Of a DNA stretch of 64,000 nucleotides, positions 56,158-64,000 are shown in pieces. Every line of letters starts with the position of its first letter. Position 1 is the stretch's first letter. Source of the DNA: Nitrosomonas communis (lineage in GTDB: Bacteria > Pseudomonadota > Gammaproteobacteria > Burkholderiales > Nitrosomonadaceae); contig NZ_FOUB01000009.1 in assembly GCF_900114745.1 (NCBI RefSeq), forward strand, positions 24,382 to 88,381. The letters run 5' to 3'. Both the position numbers and the translations under genes were made by a program. The notes below the pieces were generated by a model that saw only the letters and a list, made by a program, of their open reading frames with translations, made no database searches and was not told where the DNA came from.

Positions 56158-56457
56158 TTTGGAGAAAACTTGGGGAATACTCAAGCAATTTAGTCCAAAT
56201 TTAACATTCGCTATAAAATATAGGATAATCAAACAATTAAAACAAACTAATAATTTTTGTTATGAGCTTACTCTGATTTACAATATGGGTTGTATTAATA
56301 AATCCCCAACTCCATAATACTTTTGATCAGGACTGGAATACTTTTAAGATCGCGTAGTGCTACTATTATACAGTCGTTAAATCATAATGATTAATCATCA
56401 AACGCCTGATCAGCTCGTTCTACTGCTGCCTTCAAAATTCCAGAATAAGCTAAAAAT
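56158..56457. other. AT-rich spacer downstream of malic enzyme
   Basis: About 300 bases between the terminator and the malic enzyme stop. No convincing gene or signal found. Confidence 0.35.
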
Positions 56458-58068
56458 TCAATAATTAGGTTCATACATAAGAGCACGAACATATGTCGTT
56501 AGATCTTCAGGAAGAGCGTCATCCGCAAGCCCTTCTTGCTGAGCTACTTGGCAAATTGCTACGGCAATACCATGAGAAACGCTACGAATACGGCTAAGTG
56601 ATGGATAAATCGCACCCACCTCAATCTCCTCTGGTAAAACCATATTTGCGAGCACTCTGGCTGCAATCAAGAACATACTGTCTGTGATCAACCGCGCTCT
56701 ACTAGCTATCACACCGAGTCCAACACCTGGAAAGATATAAGCATTATTCCCCTGAGCTGGTTTGAATAGTTTCTCGCCCAATCTGAAAGCCGGGAATGGA
56801 CTACCGCTGGCAAAGATAGCCCGCCCGTCAGTCCATCGATAGGCTTCTTCAGCCGTGCACTCTGTGTGAGAAGTAGGATTAGACAATGCAATGATGACCG
56901 GTCGTTCATTGAATTGCGCCATCTTTCTGATAGTCGCCTCATTAAATGCGCCAGCCACACCCGTCGCTCCGATCAAAACGTCGGGCTGAATGCATTCGAT
57001 CGCTTCCAGAAAATTTACTGAAGCATGATCATGAGCAAAAGATCGGATGCGTGGCTTAAAGTGCTCACGGCTTGATACCACTAACCCTTGCCTGTCCACA
57101 AACGAAATCCTTGATCTTGCAAACTCTTCACTAAGACCGGCTGCACAAAATGCTGGAATCATCAATTCAGCAATACCGGTCGCTGCTGAACCTGTCCCAA
57201 GTAACATAATTTTTAAATCAGTAAACCGTTTGCGCGTTATCTGGCAAGAAGTATAAATACCAGCAAGCGTGACGGCTGCGGTACCTTGAATATCATCATT
57301 AAAACAGCGCACCTGTTTTCGATAACGATCAAGAAGATCAAAAGCATTCTGACTTTGAAAATCTTCGAATTGAATTAGAGCATTGGGAAATTTTGTCTGA
57401 ATGGCTTGGACAAACTCATCAATCAATGACAAATAAGCATGTTCTGTCAATCGTGGATGAGGGCAGCCCAAGTAAAGCAAATCTTCCCGTAATGTTTGAT
57501 TATTCGTTCCAACATCGAGCATCACTGGCAAGCATTGTGTCGGATGAATACCTCCGCAGGCGACATACAAAGCGCTCTTGCCTATCGAGATTCCCATACC
57601 ATTAGCGCCTAAATCGCCAAGTCCCAATACCCTCTCCCCATCAGTGATTACTATGATACGTACATCCGTTTCATACCAGTTATCAAGTATCGAGCTAATC
57701 TCGCCGCGGTCTTCCGGGGTAATATAAAAACCCTGTGGCTTTCTGTATATATGAGCAAATTGCTTACAAGCCTCACCTACAGTAGGAGTGTAAACTAGAG
57801 GCATGATCTCATCGAGATGATCGATCATAGTTCGGTAAAATAATCGTTGATTGCGCTCCAGTAAGCTATTCAGAAAAATATATTTTTCAATATCGCTATT
57901 TTTCCGTCGCAGATTACCTAACGCTCGTTCCTGTTGCGTTTTGATATCCGTTACCTTATAAGGTAGTAACCCTCGCAAGCCAAATTGATTCCGCTCTTCG
58001 CGTGAAAAAGCGGTTGATTTATTTTGAGCCGGATCATCCAATAACGACTTTCCTCGCAATAACTTCAT
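56458..58068 (-). CDS. maeA: NAD-dependent malic enzyme
   Basis: A 536-residue oxidative decarboxylase converting malate to pyruvate with CO2. Motifs: the YTPTVGEAC tyrosine segment, TDGERVLGLGDLGANGMGI, the metal site FEDFQSQNAFDLL, FNDDIQGTAAVTLAG and the NAD-binding GTGSAATGIAEL. The long (~540-residue) form and dimer/tetramer-type sequence match SfcA/MaeA, which prefers NAD. It is the only gene on its strand here, divergent from the hemoglobin gene. Confidence 0.93.
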   Translation of the reverse strand: MKLLRGKSLLDDPAQNKSTAFSREERNQFGLRGLLPYKVTDIKTQQERALGNLRRKNSDIEKYIFLNSLLERNQRLFYRTMIDHLDEIMPLVYTPTVGEACKQFAHIYRKPQGFYITPEDRGEISSILDNWYETDVRIIVITDGERVLGLGDLGANGMGISIGKSALYVACGGIHPTQCLPVMLDVGTNNQTLREDLLYLGCPHPRLTEHAYLSLIDEFVQAIQTKFPNALIQFEDFQSQNAFDLLDRYRKQVRCFNDDIQGTAAVTLAGIYTSCQITRKRFTDLKIMLLGTGSAATGIAELMIPAFCAAGLSEEFARSRISFVDRQGLVVSSREHFKPRIRSFAHDHASVNFLEAIECIQPDVLIGATGVAGAFNEATIRKMAQFNERPVIIALSNPTSHTECTAEEAYRWTDGRAIFASGSPFPAFRLGEKLFKPAQGNNAYIFPGVGLGVIASRARLITDSMFLIAARVLANMVLPEEIEVGAIYPSLSRIRSVSHGIAVAICQVAQQEGLADDALPEDLTTYVRALMYEPNY

Positions 58069-58409
58069 CTCGATTGCCTTATTAAAAAATTCTCGGGTTA
58101 AAGCGTTTGAAATTGCTTTATGCTATTTTGTTATAATTATTCTGTTACAGTCATTTTCTACACATAATGATATTTTCAGCGAAAAACACATGATACTTTC
58201 CTTTAAATACTTTTGGATTAGTTGTTCTAATCTTAAGCCCTTAATTAGACAATCTATACTGTAACCGATAAACTAGCAGGAAAATTCAAAAAGAAACTAT
58301 AGACTTATCATCACATGTATTACAGTATACGTCGAGACTAAAAGAATTAGTTTCGAACTGTTGCAAGATAATTTTTAATCAAAAATATAATTACAAAAAT
58401 ATAATTATT
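58069..58409. promoter_or_regulatory. Divergent region between malic enzyme and truncated hemoglobin
   Basis: A 341-base AT-rich spacer. Two perfect tandem 13-bp repeats AAAAATATAATTA (58381-58393 and 58395-58407) end directly before the hemoglobin ATG. No Shine-Dalgarno is visible there. No FNR or NsrR site was identified. Confidence 0.4.
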
Positions 58410-58841
58410 ATGACAGCACATTCCATACCTACACCTCATCCGGATCTCTATACTGAAGAAGAAGTCTCACGGTTAGTTCATAATTTTTACGCGAAAGCGA
58501 GAAAAGATCCTGGTCTTGGGCCAATTTTTGAAGAGCACGTGATTGACTGGGACGCGCATTTCGTTCAAATGACTAATTTCTGGTCGGCGCAGTTGCGCGG
58601 TACTAGCCGCTTCCGAGGCGCTCCTATGCCTAAACATATTGCTCTTCCAGAACTCAATGCAGCTCTCTTTAAACAATGGTTGCGGCTATTTAAAGAAACT
58701 ACACTTGAATTGGGCAACCCCTTATTGAAGCAACATGCAGATACGGTTGCTACTTTTATTGCAGGCAGATTATGGCTCGGTTATCAAATGAGTAATTTTC
58801 CAGATCAACAACCTACCGAGCTTTTTGCCGAAACGCATTGA
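58410..58841 (+). CDS. Group III truncated hemoglobin
   Basis: A 143-residue 2-over-2 globin. Recognisable are the VSRLVHNFYAKARKDPGLGPIFE helix B/CD region, WDAHFVQMTNFW, the proximal His76 candidate in PKHIAL, and the conserved Trp in FKQWLRLF. These fit trHb group III (Ctb type), associated with nitric oxide or oxygen chemistry. Initiation appears weak because no Shine-Dalgarno precedes the ATG. In an ammonia oxidiser NO detoxification would be a sensible role, but this is inference. Confidence 0.88.
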   Translation: MTAHSIPTPHPDLYTEEEVSRLVHNFYAKARKDPGLGPIFEEHVIDWDAHFVQMTNFWSAQLRGTSRFRGAPMPKHIALPELNAALFKQWLRLFKETTLELGNPLLKQHADTVATFIAGRLWLGYQMSNFPDQQPTELFAETH

Positions 58842-58915
58842 TTTAATTAAATAAGACAATCTTATTCGTTTGAAGCAATCGCTACGACATCTTTTCCATT
58901 AATCAACGTCATATC

Positions 58916-59872
58916 ATGCAAGTTTGCCGAAGGGCTTCACCTAGATCGGAAGCACCGGTAGCATTGACCATAGGTAATTTTGATGGGGTGCATTTAGGTC
59001 ATCAAGCCATGCTTGTACGTCTGAAACAAGTGGCTAATCAATTAAACACTGTTGCTTGTGTTATGACGTTTGAGCCTCATCCGCGTGAATTTCTTGCTCC
59101 GCAGCAAGCACCGACACGTCTTACCAGCTTACGTGAAAAATTGGAACTCTTAGCAGAATCAGGCATAGATCGTGTTCATATTTACCGTTTCAGCCATGAT
59201 TTTGCAAAAATTGATGCAGAAGCTTTCATAACACGCATTCTTCAACAGGAACTCGCTGTTCGTTGGCTTCTGGTCGGAGAAGATTTTCGTTTCGGTGCTC
59301 AACGTGCTGGAAATGTTGAGATGCTAAAAACATTTTCTCAAAGATCGGGCAGTTTTGAAATGGAAATCATGCCCAACTTTAGTGTGAATGGCTTACACGT
59401 ATCGAGTACCGCTATACGGCAAGCATTGTCTTGCGGCAATCTAGATCTTGCTAAACAATTATTAGGACGTCCTTACAGCATAAGCGGACGTGTCGTGAAT
59501 GGTGATAAATTGGGAAAGCAAATTGGATTTCCCACAGCCAATATCCAGTTAAAACATAATCGCCCTCCTCTGATGGGTATTTTCGTCGTTGAAATCAGTA
59601 GTGAAGCCAACTCACCTTTTTCCGCAACGATGCGTGGTGTAGCAAGTCTGGGGATACGACCAACTACTCACGCAAAGAGTGAACCCATTTTAGAAGTTCA
59701 TTTATTCGATTTTCATAAAGAGATTTATGGCTATCATTTACGCGTACATTTCCTGCATAAACTCAGAGATGAGGAAAAATATCCTGATTTAGATACACTC
59801 ACCAGACAAATAGAACGAGATGTCGAGGATGCAAAAGACTATTTTTTAACGCAGGCAAACCTCGTTTCATAA
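58916..59872 (+). CDS. ribF: Bifunctional riboflavin kinase/FAD synthetase
   Basis: A 318-residue enzyme making FMN and FAD from riboflavin. The N-terminal adenylyltransferase domain has [18 protein letters not shown] and [11 protein letters not shown]; the C-terminal kinase domain has [26 protein letters not shown]. Start is the ATG at 58916 with no strong Shine-Dalgarno. It is followed 22 bases later by ileS, part of the widespread ribF-ileS-lspA block. Confidence 0.95.
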   Translation: MQVCRRASPRSEAPVALTIGNFDGVHLGHQAMLVRLKQVANQLNTVACVMTFEPHPREFLAPQQAPTRLTSLREKLELLAESGIDRVHIYRFSHDFAKIDAEAFITRILQQELAVRWLLVGEDFRFGAQRAGNVEMLKTFSQRSGSFEMEIMPNFSVNGLHVSSTAIRQALSCGNLDLAKQLLGRPYSISGRVVNGDKLGKQIGFPTANIQLKHNRPPLMGIFVVEISSEANSPFSATMRGVASLGIRPTTHAKSEPILEVHLFDFHKEIYGYHLRVHFLHKLRDEEKYPDLDTLTRQIERDVEDAKDYFLTQANLVS

Positions 59873-59894
59873 TAAAAAACCAGATCAACACTCC

Positions 59895-62714
59895 ATGACT
59901 GACTACAAAAAAACACTCAATCTACCCGATACCCCTTTTCCGATGCGTGGTGATCTTGCCAAGCGGGAACCACATATACTCAAAGCTTGGCAAGAGAAAC
60001 AGCTTTATCAGAAAATTCGCGCTGCTAGTCAAGATCGCCCTAAATTTATTCTGCACGATGGCCCACCCTATGCCAATGGAGATATCCATATCGGCCATGC
60101 CGTTAACAAAGTCCTCAAGGACATCATTATTAAAAGCAAAACACTGGCAGGATTTGATGCACCTTATGTTCCTGGCTGGGATTGCCATGGCTTACCCATT
60201 GAGCACCAGATCGAAAAAAAGCATGGCAAACACCTTCTACCTGATCAAATACGTGCACTCTGCCGTACATTTGCTCAAGAGCAGGTTGAACGACAAAAGG
60301 TTGATTTCATTCGGTTGGGTGTATTAGGAGATTGGGAGCATCCTTATCTCACCATGAATTACCATACCGAGGCGGGTATCATTCGAGCGCTCGGTAAGAT
60401 TTATGAAAATGGCTATCTCTATCAAGGACAAAAGCCGGTTAATTGGTGTATTGATTGTGGCTCTGCGCTAGCCGAAGCAGAAGTTGATTATGAAAATAAA
60501 ACTTCACCTGCAATTGATGTCGGCTTTGAAATCATTTGCAATGATGCGGCTAATCATCCGCTTGCTAAATCATTCGGCGTATTGATACCGCCCGATAAAA
60601 AAGCTTATGCTGTCATTTGGACCACTACTCCTTGGACATTGCCTGCCAATCAAGCCATTTGCGTGCATCCAGATTTTGATTATGAATTGATCGATACACC
60701 GCGCGGGTTCTTGATTTTGGCGACTGGGCTCAAGCAAACATGTTTAACGCGCTATCAATTCGAAGGTAAAACGCTTGCTACCTGCAAAGGACGTGACCTG
60801 GAGCATCTACCATTGCTCCATCCATTCGATGCGCGCACTGTAATCATCATTTGTGGCAAACATGTCACGCAGGAAGCTGGCACGGGCTTAGTTCATACTG
60901 CGCCCGCGCATGGCCTGGATGACTACTTCATTGGTCAGCAATATGGATTATCCAGCGACAGCCCTGTCGGTGGTGATGGCAAATTCAATAGTACGACGCC
61001 ACTGGTGGGCGGTCTGTTCGTCTGGAAAGCCAACGATGTCATCATTGATGCTTTGAGAGCCAACCAATATTTGCTGCATAGTGAAAAAATAGAACATAGC
61101 TACCCACATTGCTGGCGGCACAAAACACCGATTATTTTTCGCTCAACACCGCAGTGGTTTATCGGCATGAATGTAACACAACGCACGAGCTCTTCCTCAA
61201 CAGGAGCATCGTTGCGTGAACTCGCCAAGAAAGCCGTCGATGAAACTACTTTCTTTCCAGCGTGGGGTCGCGCACGCCTGGAAGCAATGATCAGAAATCG
61301 CCCGGATTGGTGTATTTCACGTCAGCGGAACTGGGGCGTTCCCATGACATTCTTCGTACACAAAGAAACGCATGCTTTGCATCCTCGCACGCCTGAATTA
61401 TTGGAAATCGTCGCACAGGAAGTAGAAAAGCATGGCATTGGAGCATGGTTTAAACTTGACGCCGCAACGTTATTAGGTGATGAAGCCAAGGATTATCATA
61501 AATTGAGTGATACGCTGGATGTATGGTTTGATTCCGGTACCACACATGATACGGTACTGAGACATAATCCACAGCTCAATCATCCGGCTGATCTTTATCT
61601 AGAGGGCTCAGATCAGCATCGCGGTTGGTTCCAGTCCTCATTGCTGACAGGCTGTGCAATAGATGGCCGTGCCCCTTATCACGCTTTACTGACACACGGC
61701 TTCGTCGTGGATGGTCAGGGTCACAAAATGAGCAAATCCAAGGGGAATGTCATCGCGCCACAAAAAATTGCAGATACCCTAGGCGCGGATATTCTACGCC
61801 TGTGGGTGGCTTCGGCCGACTACTCGGGGGAATTATTCATTTCCGATGAAATTCTTAAGCGTACCGTTGAAACCTATCGGCGTATCCGTAACACCTTGCG
61901 CTTTTTGTTAGCTAATCTTGCTGATTTTGATTCGGCCACAGATAGCTTACCAATCGAAAACTGGCTAGAAATTGATCATTATATGCTAGCCTATACCGAG
62001 GCTTTACAAAACGAGTTGGCCGCACTCTACCAGCGTTACGAGTTTCACCAGATCGTACATACATTGCATAATTTCTGCTCAGAAGATTTAGGCGGATTTT
62101 ATCTGGATATCCTAAAAGACCGATTATATACTACCGCGGTCAAGAGCGTGCCACGCCGCTCTGCGCAGAATACGCTGTATCATATTGCCCATAGCCTCGT
62201 ACGCTTGTTCGCTCCGATTTTAAGTTTCACTGCTGAAGAAGTTTGGGAACAGCTGGCAACCTCAGTGGGAGATAGCGTGTTTTTACAGAGTTGGCATAGC
62301 TTTCCCGTATATTCGCAATCGCCAGCAGAAACAGACAGGCTCCTTCAGCGCTGGGAACGGCTGCGGCTACTACGATCGCAAGTGCAGAAAAAACTGGAAG
62401 AAGCACGGACACAAGGGACGATCGGCTCATCCTTGGCCGCTATGGTAATTATCCATGCAACCGAAGAAGATTTTGCACTACTCAGCTCACTTGGAAATGA
62501 TTTACGCTTCGTCATGATCACTTCTGAAGTACAACTGAATCAAGCATCTAGCAACGAGAAAGAAAATATTACGGTGACAGCCAGCCCGTACGCGAAATGT
62601 GAACGCTGTTGGCATTATCGTCAAGATGTCGGTCACAATAAGGATCACCCTACTTTGTGTGATCGGTGCTTATCCAATCTTTTTGGGTCAGGAGAGCAAC
62701 GACGTCATGCCTAA
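59895..62714 (+). CDS. ileS: Isoleucyl-tRNA synthetase
   Basis: A 939-residue class I synthetase that charges tRNA-Ile and edits Val. It has the HIGH motif ([17 protein letters not shown]), the editing domain with [12 protein letters not shown] and [14 protein letters not shown] (KMSKSKGN) and a C-terminal zinc finger [11 protein letters not shown]...CDRCL. Length is typical of the bacterial form. Its last stop codon TAA (62712-62714) coincides with the first base of repeat copy 6. The gene therefore ends exactly at the element. Confidence 0.96.
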   Translation: MTDYKKTLNLPDTPFPMRGDLAKREPHILKAWQEKQLYQKIRAASQDRPKFILHDGPPYANGDIHIGHAVNKVLKDIIIKSKTLAGFDAPYVPGWDCHGLPIEHQIEKKHGKHLLPDQIRALCRTFAQEQVERQKVDFIRLGVLGDWEHPYLTMNYHTEAGIIRALGKIYENGYLYQGQKPVNWCIDCGSALAEAEVDYENKTSPAIDVGFEIICNDAANHPLAKSFGVLIPPDKKAYAVIWTTTPWTLPANQAICVHPDFDYELIDTPRGFLILATGLKQTCLTRYQFEGKTLATCKGRDLEHLPLLHPFDARTVIIICGKHVTQEAGTGLVHTAPAHGLDDYFIGQQYGLSSDSPVGGDGKFNSTTPLVGGLFVWKANDVIIDALRANQYLLHSEKIEHSYPHCWRHKTPIIFRSTPQWFIGMNVTQRTSSSSTGASLRELAKKAVDETTFFPAWGRARLEAMIRNRPDWCISRQRNWGVPMTFFVHKETHALHPRTPELLEIVAQEVEKHGIGAWFKLDAATLLGDEAKDYHKLSDTLDVWFDSGTTHDTVLRHNPQLNHPADLYLEGSDQHRGWFQSSLLTGCAIDGRAPYHALLTHGFVVDGQGHKMSKSKGNVIAPQKIADTLGADILRLWVASADYSGELFISDEILKRTVETYRRIRNTLRFLLANLADFDSATDSLPIENWLEIDHYMLAYTEALQNELAALYQRYEFHQIVHTLHNFCSEDLGGFYLDILKDRLYTTAVKSVPRRSAQNTLYHIAHSLVRLFAPILSFTAEEVWEQLATSVGDSVFLQSWHSFPVYSQSPAETDRLLQRWERLRLLRSQVQKKLEEARTQGTIGSSLAAMVIIHATEEDFALLSSLGNDLRFVMITSEVQLNQASSNEKENITVTASPYAKCERCWHYRQDVGHNKDHPTLCDRCLSNLFGSGEQRRHA

Positions 62715-62818
62715 TTCCAGTTCTCCTCATTCATACATGACGCGACGGCGAGCTCTCAACACTATCAATAATATCGCAAGGAGAAAACGACGAAGCAGGT
62801 TTGATTTAGAGCTGGAAT
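62714..62818 (+). repeat. MITE-like repeat, copy 6 (diverged)
   Basis: A 105-base copy with more divergent ends (ATTCCAGTTCTCCTCATTC left, TTTGATTTAGAGCTGGAAT right) and core GACGCGACGGCGAGCTC...GCAAGGAGAAAACGACGAAG. It lies between ileS and lspA, overlapping the ileS stop. Confidence 0.7.
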
Positions 62819-62858
62819 AACTTCCTTAATCTTACTCGTTGATCATAACTTTCATCCA

Positions 62859-63323
62859 ATGAAACTCTATTATAGTCTGGCAATTGCATTTGTCGTGTTA
62901 GCCCTGGATTTAGCCACCAAGTACTGGGCGGAATCCAGGTTGCTCTATGGTCAACCGATTCCGGTGACTTCTTTTTTTAATTTATCGCTCACTTATAACC
63001 CAGGCGCAGCCTTCAGTTTTCTGAGCGATGCTTCCGGCTGGCAACGCTGGCTCTTGAGTAGTATTGCACTGATTACTTCAATAGTGATCATCTTTCTATT
63101 GCATAAACACGCAACCAGTAAGCTGTTTTGTCTTGGCTTAAGTTTTGTATTAGGCGGTGCGCTTGGAAATTTATGGGATCGCATCACATTGGGACACGTC
63201 ATTGATTTCCTTGATTTCTACATTGGCAGCTATCACTGGCCTGCATTTAATATTGCGGACTCGGCAATTTTTGTTGGAGCGGTATTACTCATTTATGATA
63301 GCTTCCAGTCTAAAAATCCATAG
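62859..63323 (+). CDS. lspA: Lipoprotein signal peptidase (prolipoprotein signal peptidase II)
   Basis: A 154-residue inner-membrane aspartyl protease with about four transmembrane helices. Catalytic aspartates are Asp116 (HVIDFLDF) and Asp134 (FNIADSAIF); the GNLWDR segment is conserved just before. It removes signal peptides from lipoproteins such as those at 36032 and 55135. It ends the ribF-ileS-lspA block and is separated from ileS by repeat copy 6; ispH, often next, is elsewhere in this window. Confidence 0.95.
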   Translation: MKLYYSLAIAFVVLALDLATKYWAESRLLYGQPIPVTSFFNLSLTYNPGAAFSFLSDASGWQRWLLSSIALITSIVIIFLLHKHATSKLFCLGLSFVLGGALGNLWDRITLGHVIDFLDFYIGSYHWPAFNIADSAIFVGAVLLIYDSFQSKNP

Positions 63324-63378
63324 AAAAGATTAAAAGCAACATAGATGGTTTGACATATATGTTGATTGCCAACAAATT

Positions 63379-63482
63379 ATTCCATTTCTAAATCAAAATT
63401 GACTGTGTCGGCTTCACCTTGCCGTATTATTTGTACTATCTGCGGCTCACCTTCGCGTCATTTTTTGATTTGAAAATGGAAT
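63379..63482 (-). repeat. MITE-like repeat, copy 7 (inverted)
   Basis: A 104-base copy in inverted orientation: ATTCCATTTCTAAATCAAA on the left, TTTTGATTTGAAAATGGAAT on the right, core TGTCGGCTTCACCTTGCC...GCTCACCTTCGCGTC. It lies between lspA and an IS630 transposase. Confidence 0.88.
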
Positions 63483-63731
63483 TACTTCAGTCTCACTTTA
63501 GTTGCTCTAAATCTGTATGCATCATACACTCCTTAGTAAGCTCCTCAGAATCACGTTGACATTTCTTGTTTAGGTAGTACCTTTGACTAAATAAAATAAA
63601 TTCGAGTAATTCTGACGATGCCTAATTTTAATTTTTAACATAAGGGCATCTCTAAAAATTTATATTTCATCACAATACGTTGTTGTTCGCAAAAAATGTT
63701 TCCTTATATAGCACAACCAGATAATTTAGAG
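63483..63731. other. Spacer carrying the presumed left end of an IS630-like element
   Basis: About 250 bases before the transposase start. The element's left inverted repeat should lie here, perhaps near GGCATCTCTAAAAATTT at about 63646, but without the right end this cannot be confirmed. Confidence 0.35.
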
Positions 63732-64000
63732 ATGGCATATTCACTGGATTTCCGCCGTAAAGTTCTGTCTGTCAGAGAGAAAAAAGGACTTACGATAGCC
63801 GAGGTGGCGGCCCGGTTTGAAGTTGGCGTGGCGAGCGTGACGCGTTGGGTTAAGAACATCCATCGTAAACCTCAAGGGTTTCGCCAACGCAAGATTGATC
63901 TTGAGGTGTTGCGGCAGGATATTCGCGATTATCCTGATGCTTATCAGTACGAGCGGGCAAAACGTTTGGGTGTGGCGCAAAACGCTATTTTTCTGGCGCT
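63732..64000 (+). mobile_element. IS630-family transposase, N-terminal part (runs off the window)
   Basis: ATG 63732 opens MAYSLDFRRKVLSVREKKG, then TIAEVAARFEVGVASVTRWVK, a helix-turn-helix DNA-binding domain typical of IS630/Tc1-type transposases. The frame is intact to the window end (about 89 codons), with no stop. The DDE catalytic part lies beyond. A remnant of an IS630-type catalytic domain is seen separately at 15739-15960. Confidence 0.85.

Noticed and set aside
56396..56457. Possible C-terminal coding tail (AYSGILKAAVERADQAF) after malic enzyme
   Set aside because: It is short, out of frame with malic enzyme and without a supporting upstream frame; probably chance.

Overview
The window reads as a chromosomal segment of a betaproteobacterium, most likely a member of the Nitrosomonadaceae (Nitrosomonas-like). 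This is an inference from gene content and style: a Porin_4-type porin, a FimT/PilVWX/PilY1/PilE minor-pilin operon, a Ppx/PhoU pair, a fused ribF-ileS-lspA block, DUF4124 proteins and moderate GC with AT-rich spacers. No rRNA, tRNA or CRISPR array was seen.

Layout. 1-4.2 kb: an edge-truncated MFS exporter coupled to a Tat-exported amidohydrolase, then zwf. 4.2-6.5 kb: a truncated gnd remnant abutting a ~103-bp repeat, and a class II ribonucleotide reductase. 6.7-14.6 kb: the most distinctive locus, all on the minus strand: a multicopper oxidase, a multi-domain tyrosinase, a LodA/GoxA-like quinoprotein oxidase, a small accessory gene broken by one in-frame TGA, and a LodB-like flavoprotein that probably matures the oxidase. 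14.9-16.0 kb: mobile-element debris (IS982, REP-associated transposase, IS630). 16.0-20.3 kb: an apparent operon archease-rtcB-usp-nicotinamidase-nicotinate phosphoribosyltransferase, joining RNA repair to NAD salvage. 20.6-24.0 kb: DAHP synthase, ispH and thiO.

24.4-30.9 kb: type IV pilus assembly genes fimT-pilV-pilW-pilX-pilY1-pilE. 30.9-36.2 kb: ppx, phoU, rpiA, mutL and a small lipoprotein. 36.4-46 kb: lon, two DUF4124 proteins and glnA, mixed with decaying material (an isoprenylcysteine-methyltransferase-like pseudogene, a DASS anion transporter pseudogene, a recQ fragment, a dead IS982 copy). 46-55.6 kb: porin, HerA-like ATPase, an OppC-type permease with a fused double ATPase, prfC, and two small envelope proteins. 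55.8-64 kb: a small CxxC protein, malic enzyme, group III truncated hemoglobin, ribF-ileS-lspA and the start of an IS630 transposase.

A family of at least seven copies of a ~103-bp element with ~20-bp terminal inverted repeats (MITE-like) is scattered through the window in both orientations. Two copies sit exactly where gnd and recQ are truncated, one overlaps the ileS stop codon, and one lies just upstream of thiO. The locus that best fits an unusual system is the copper oxidase/tyrosinase/quinoprotein oxidase cluster at 6.7-14.6 kb.
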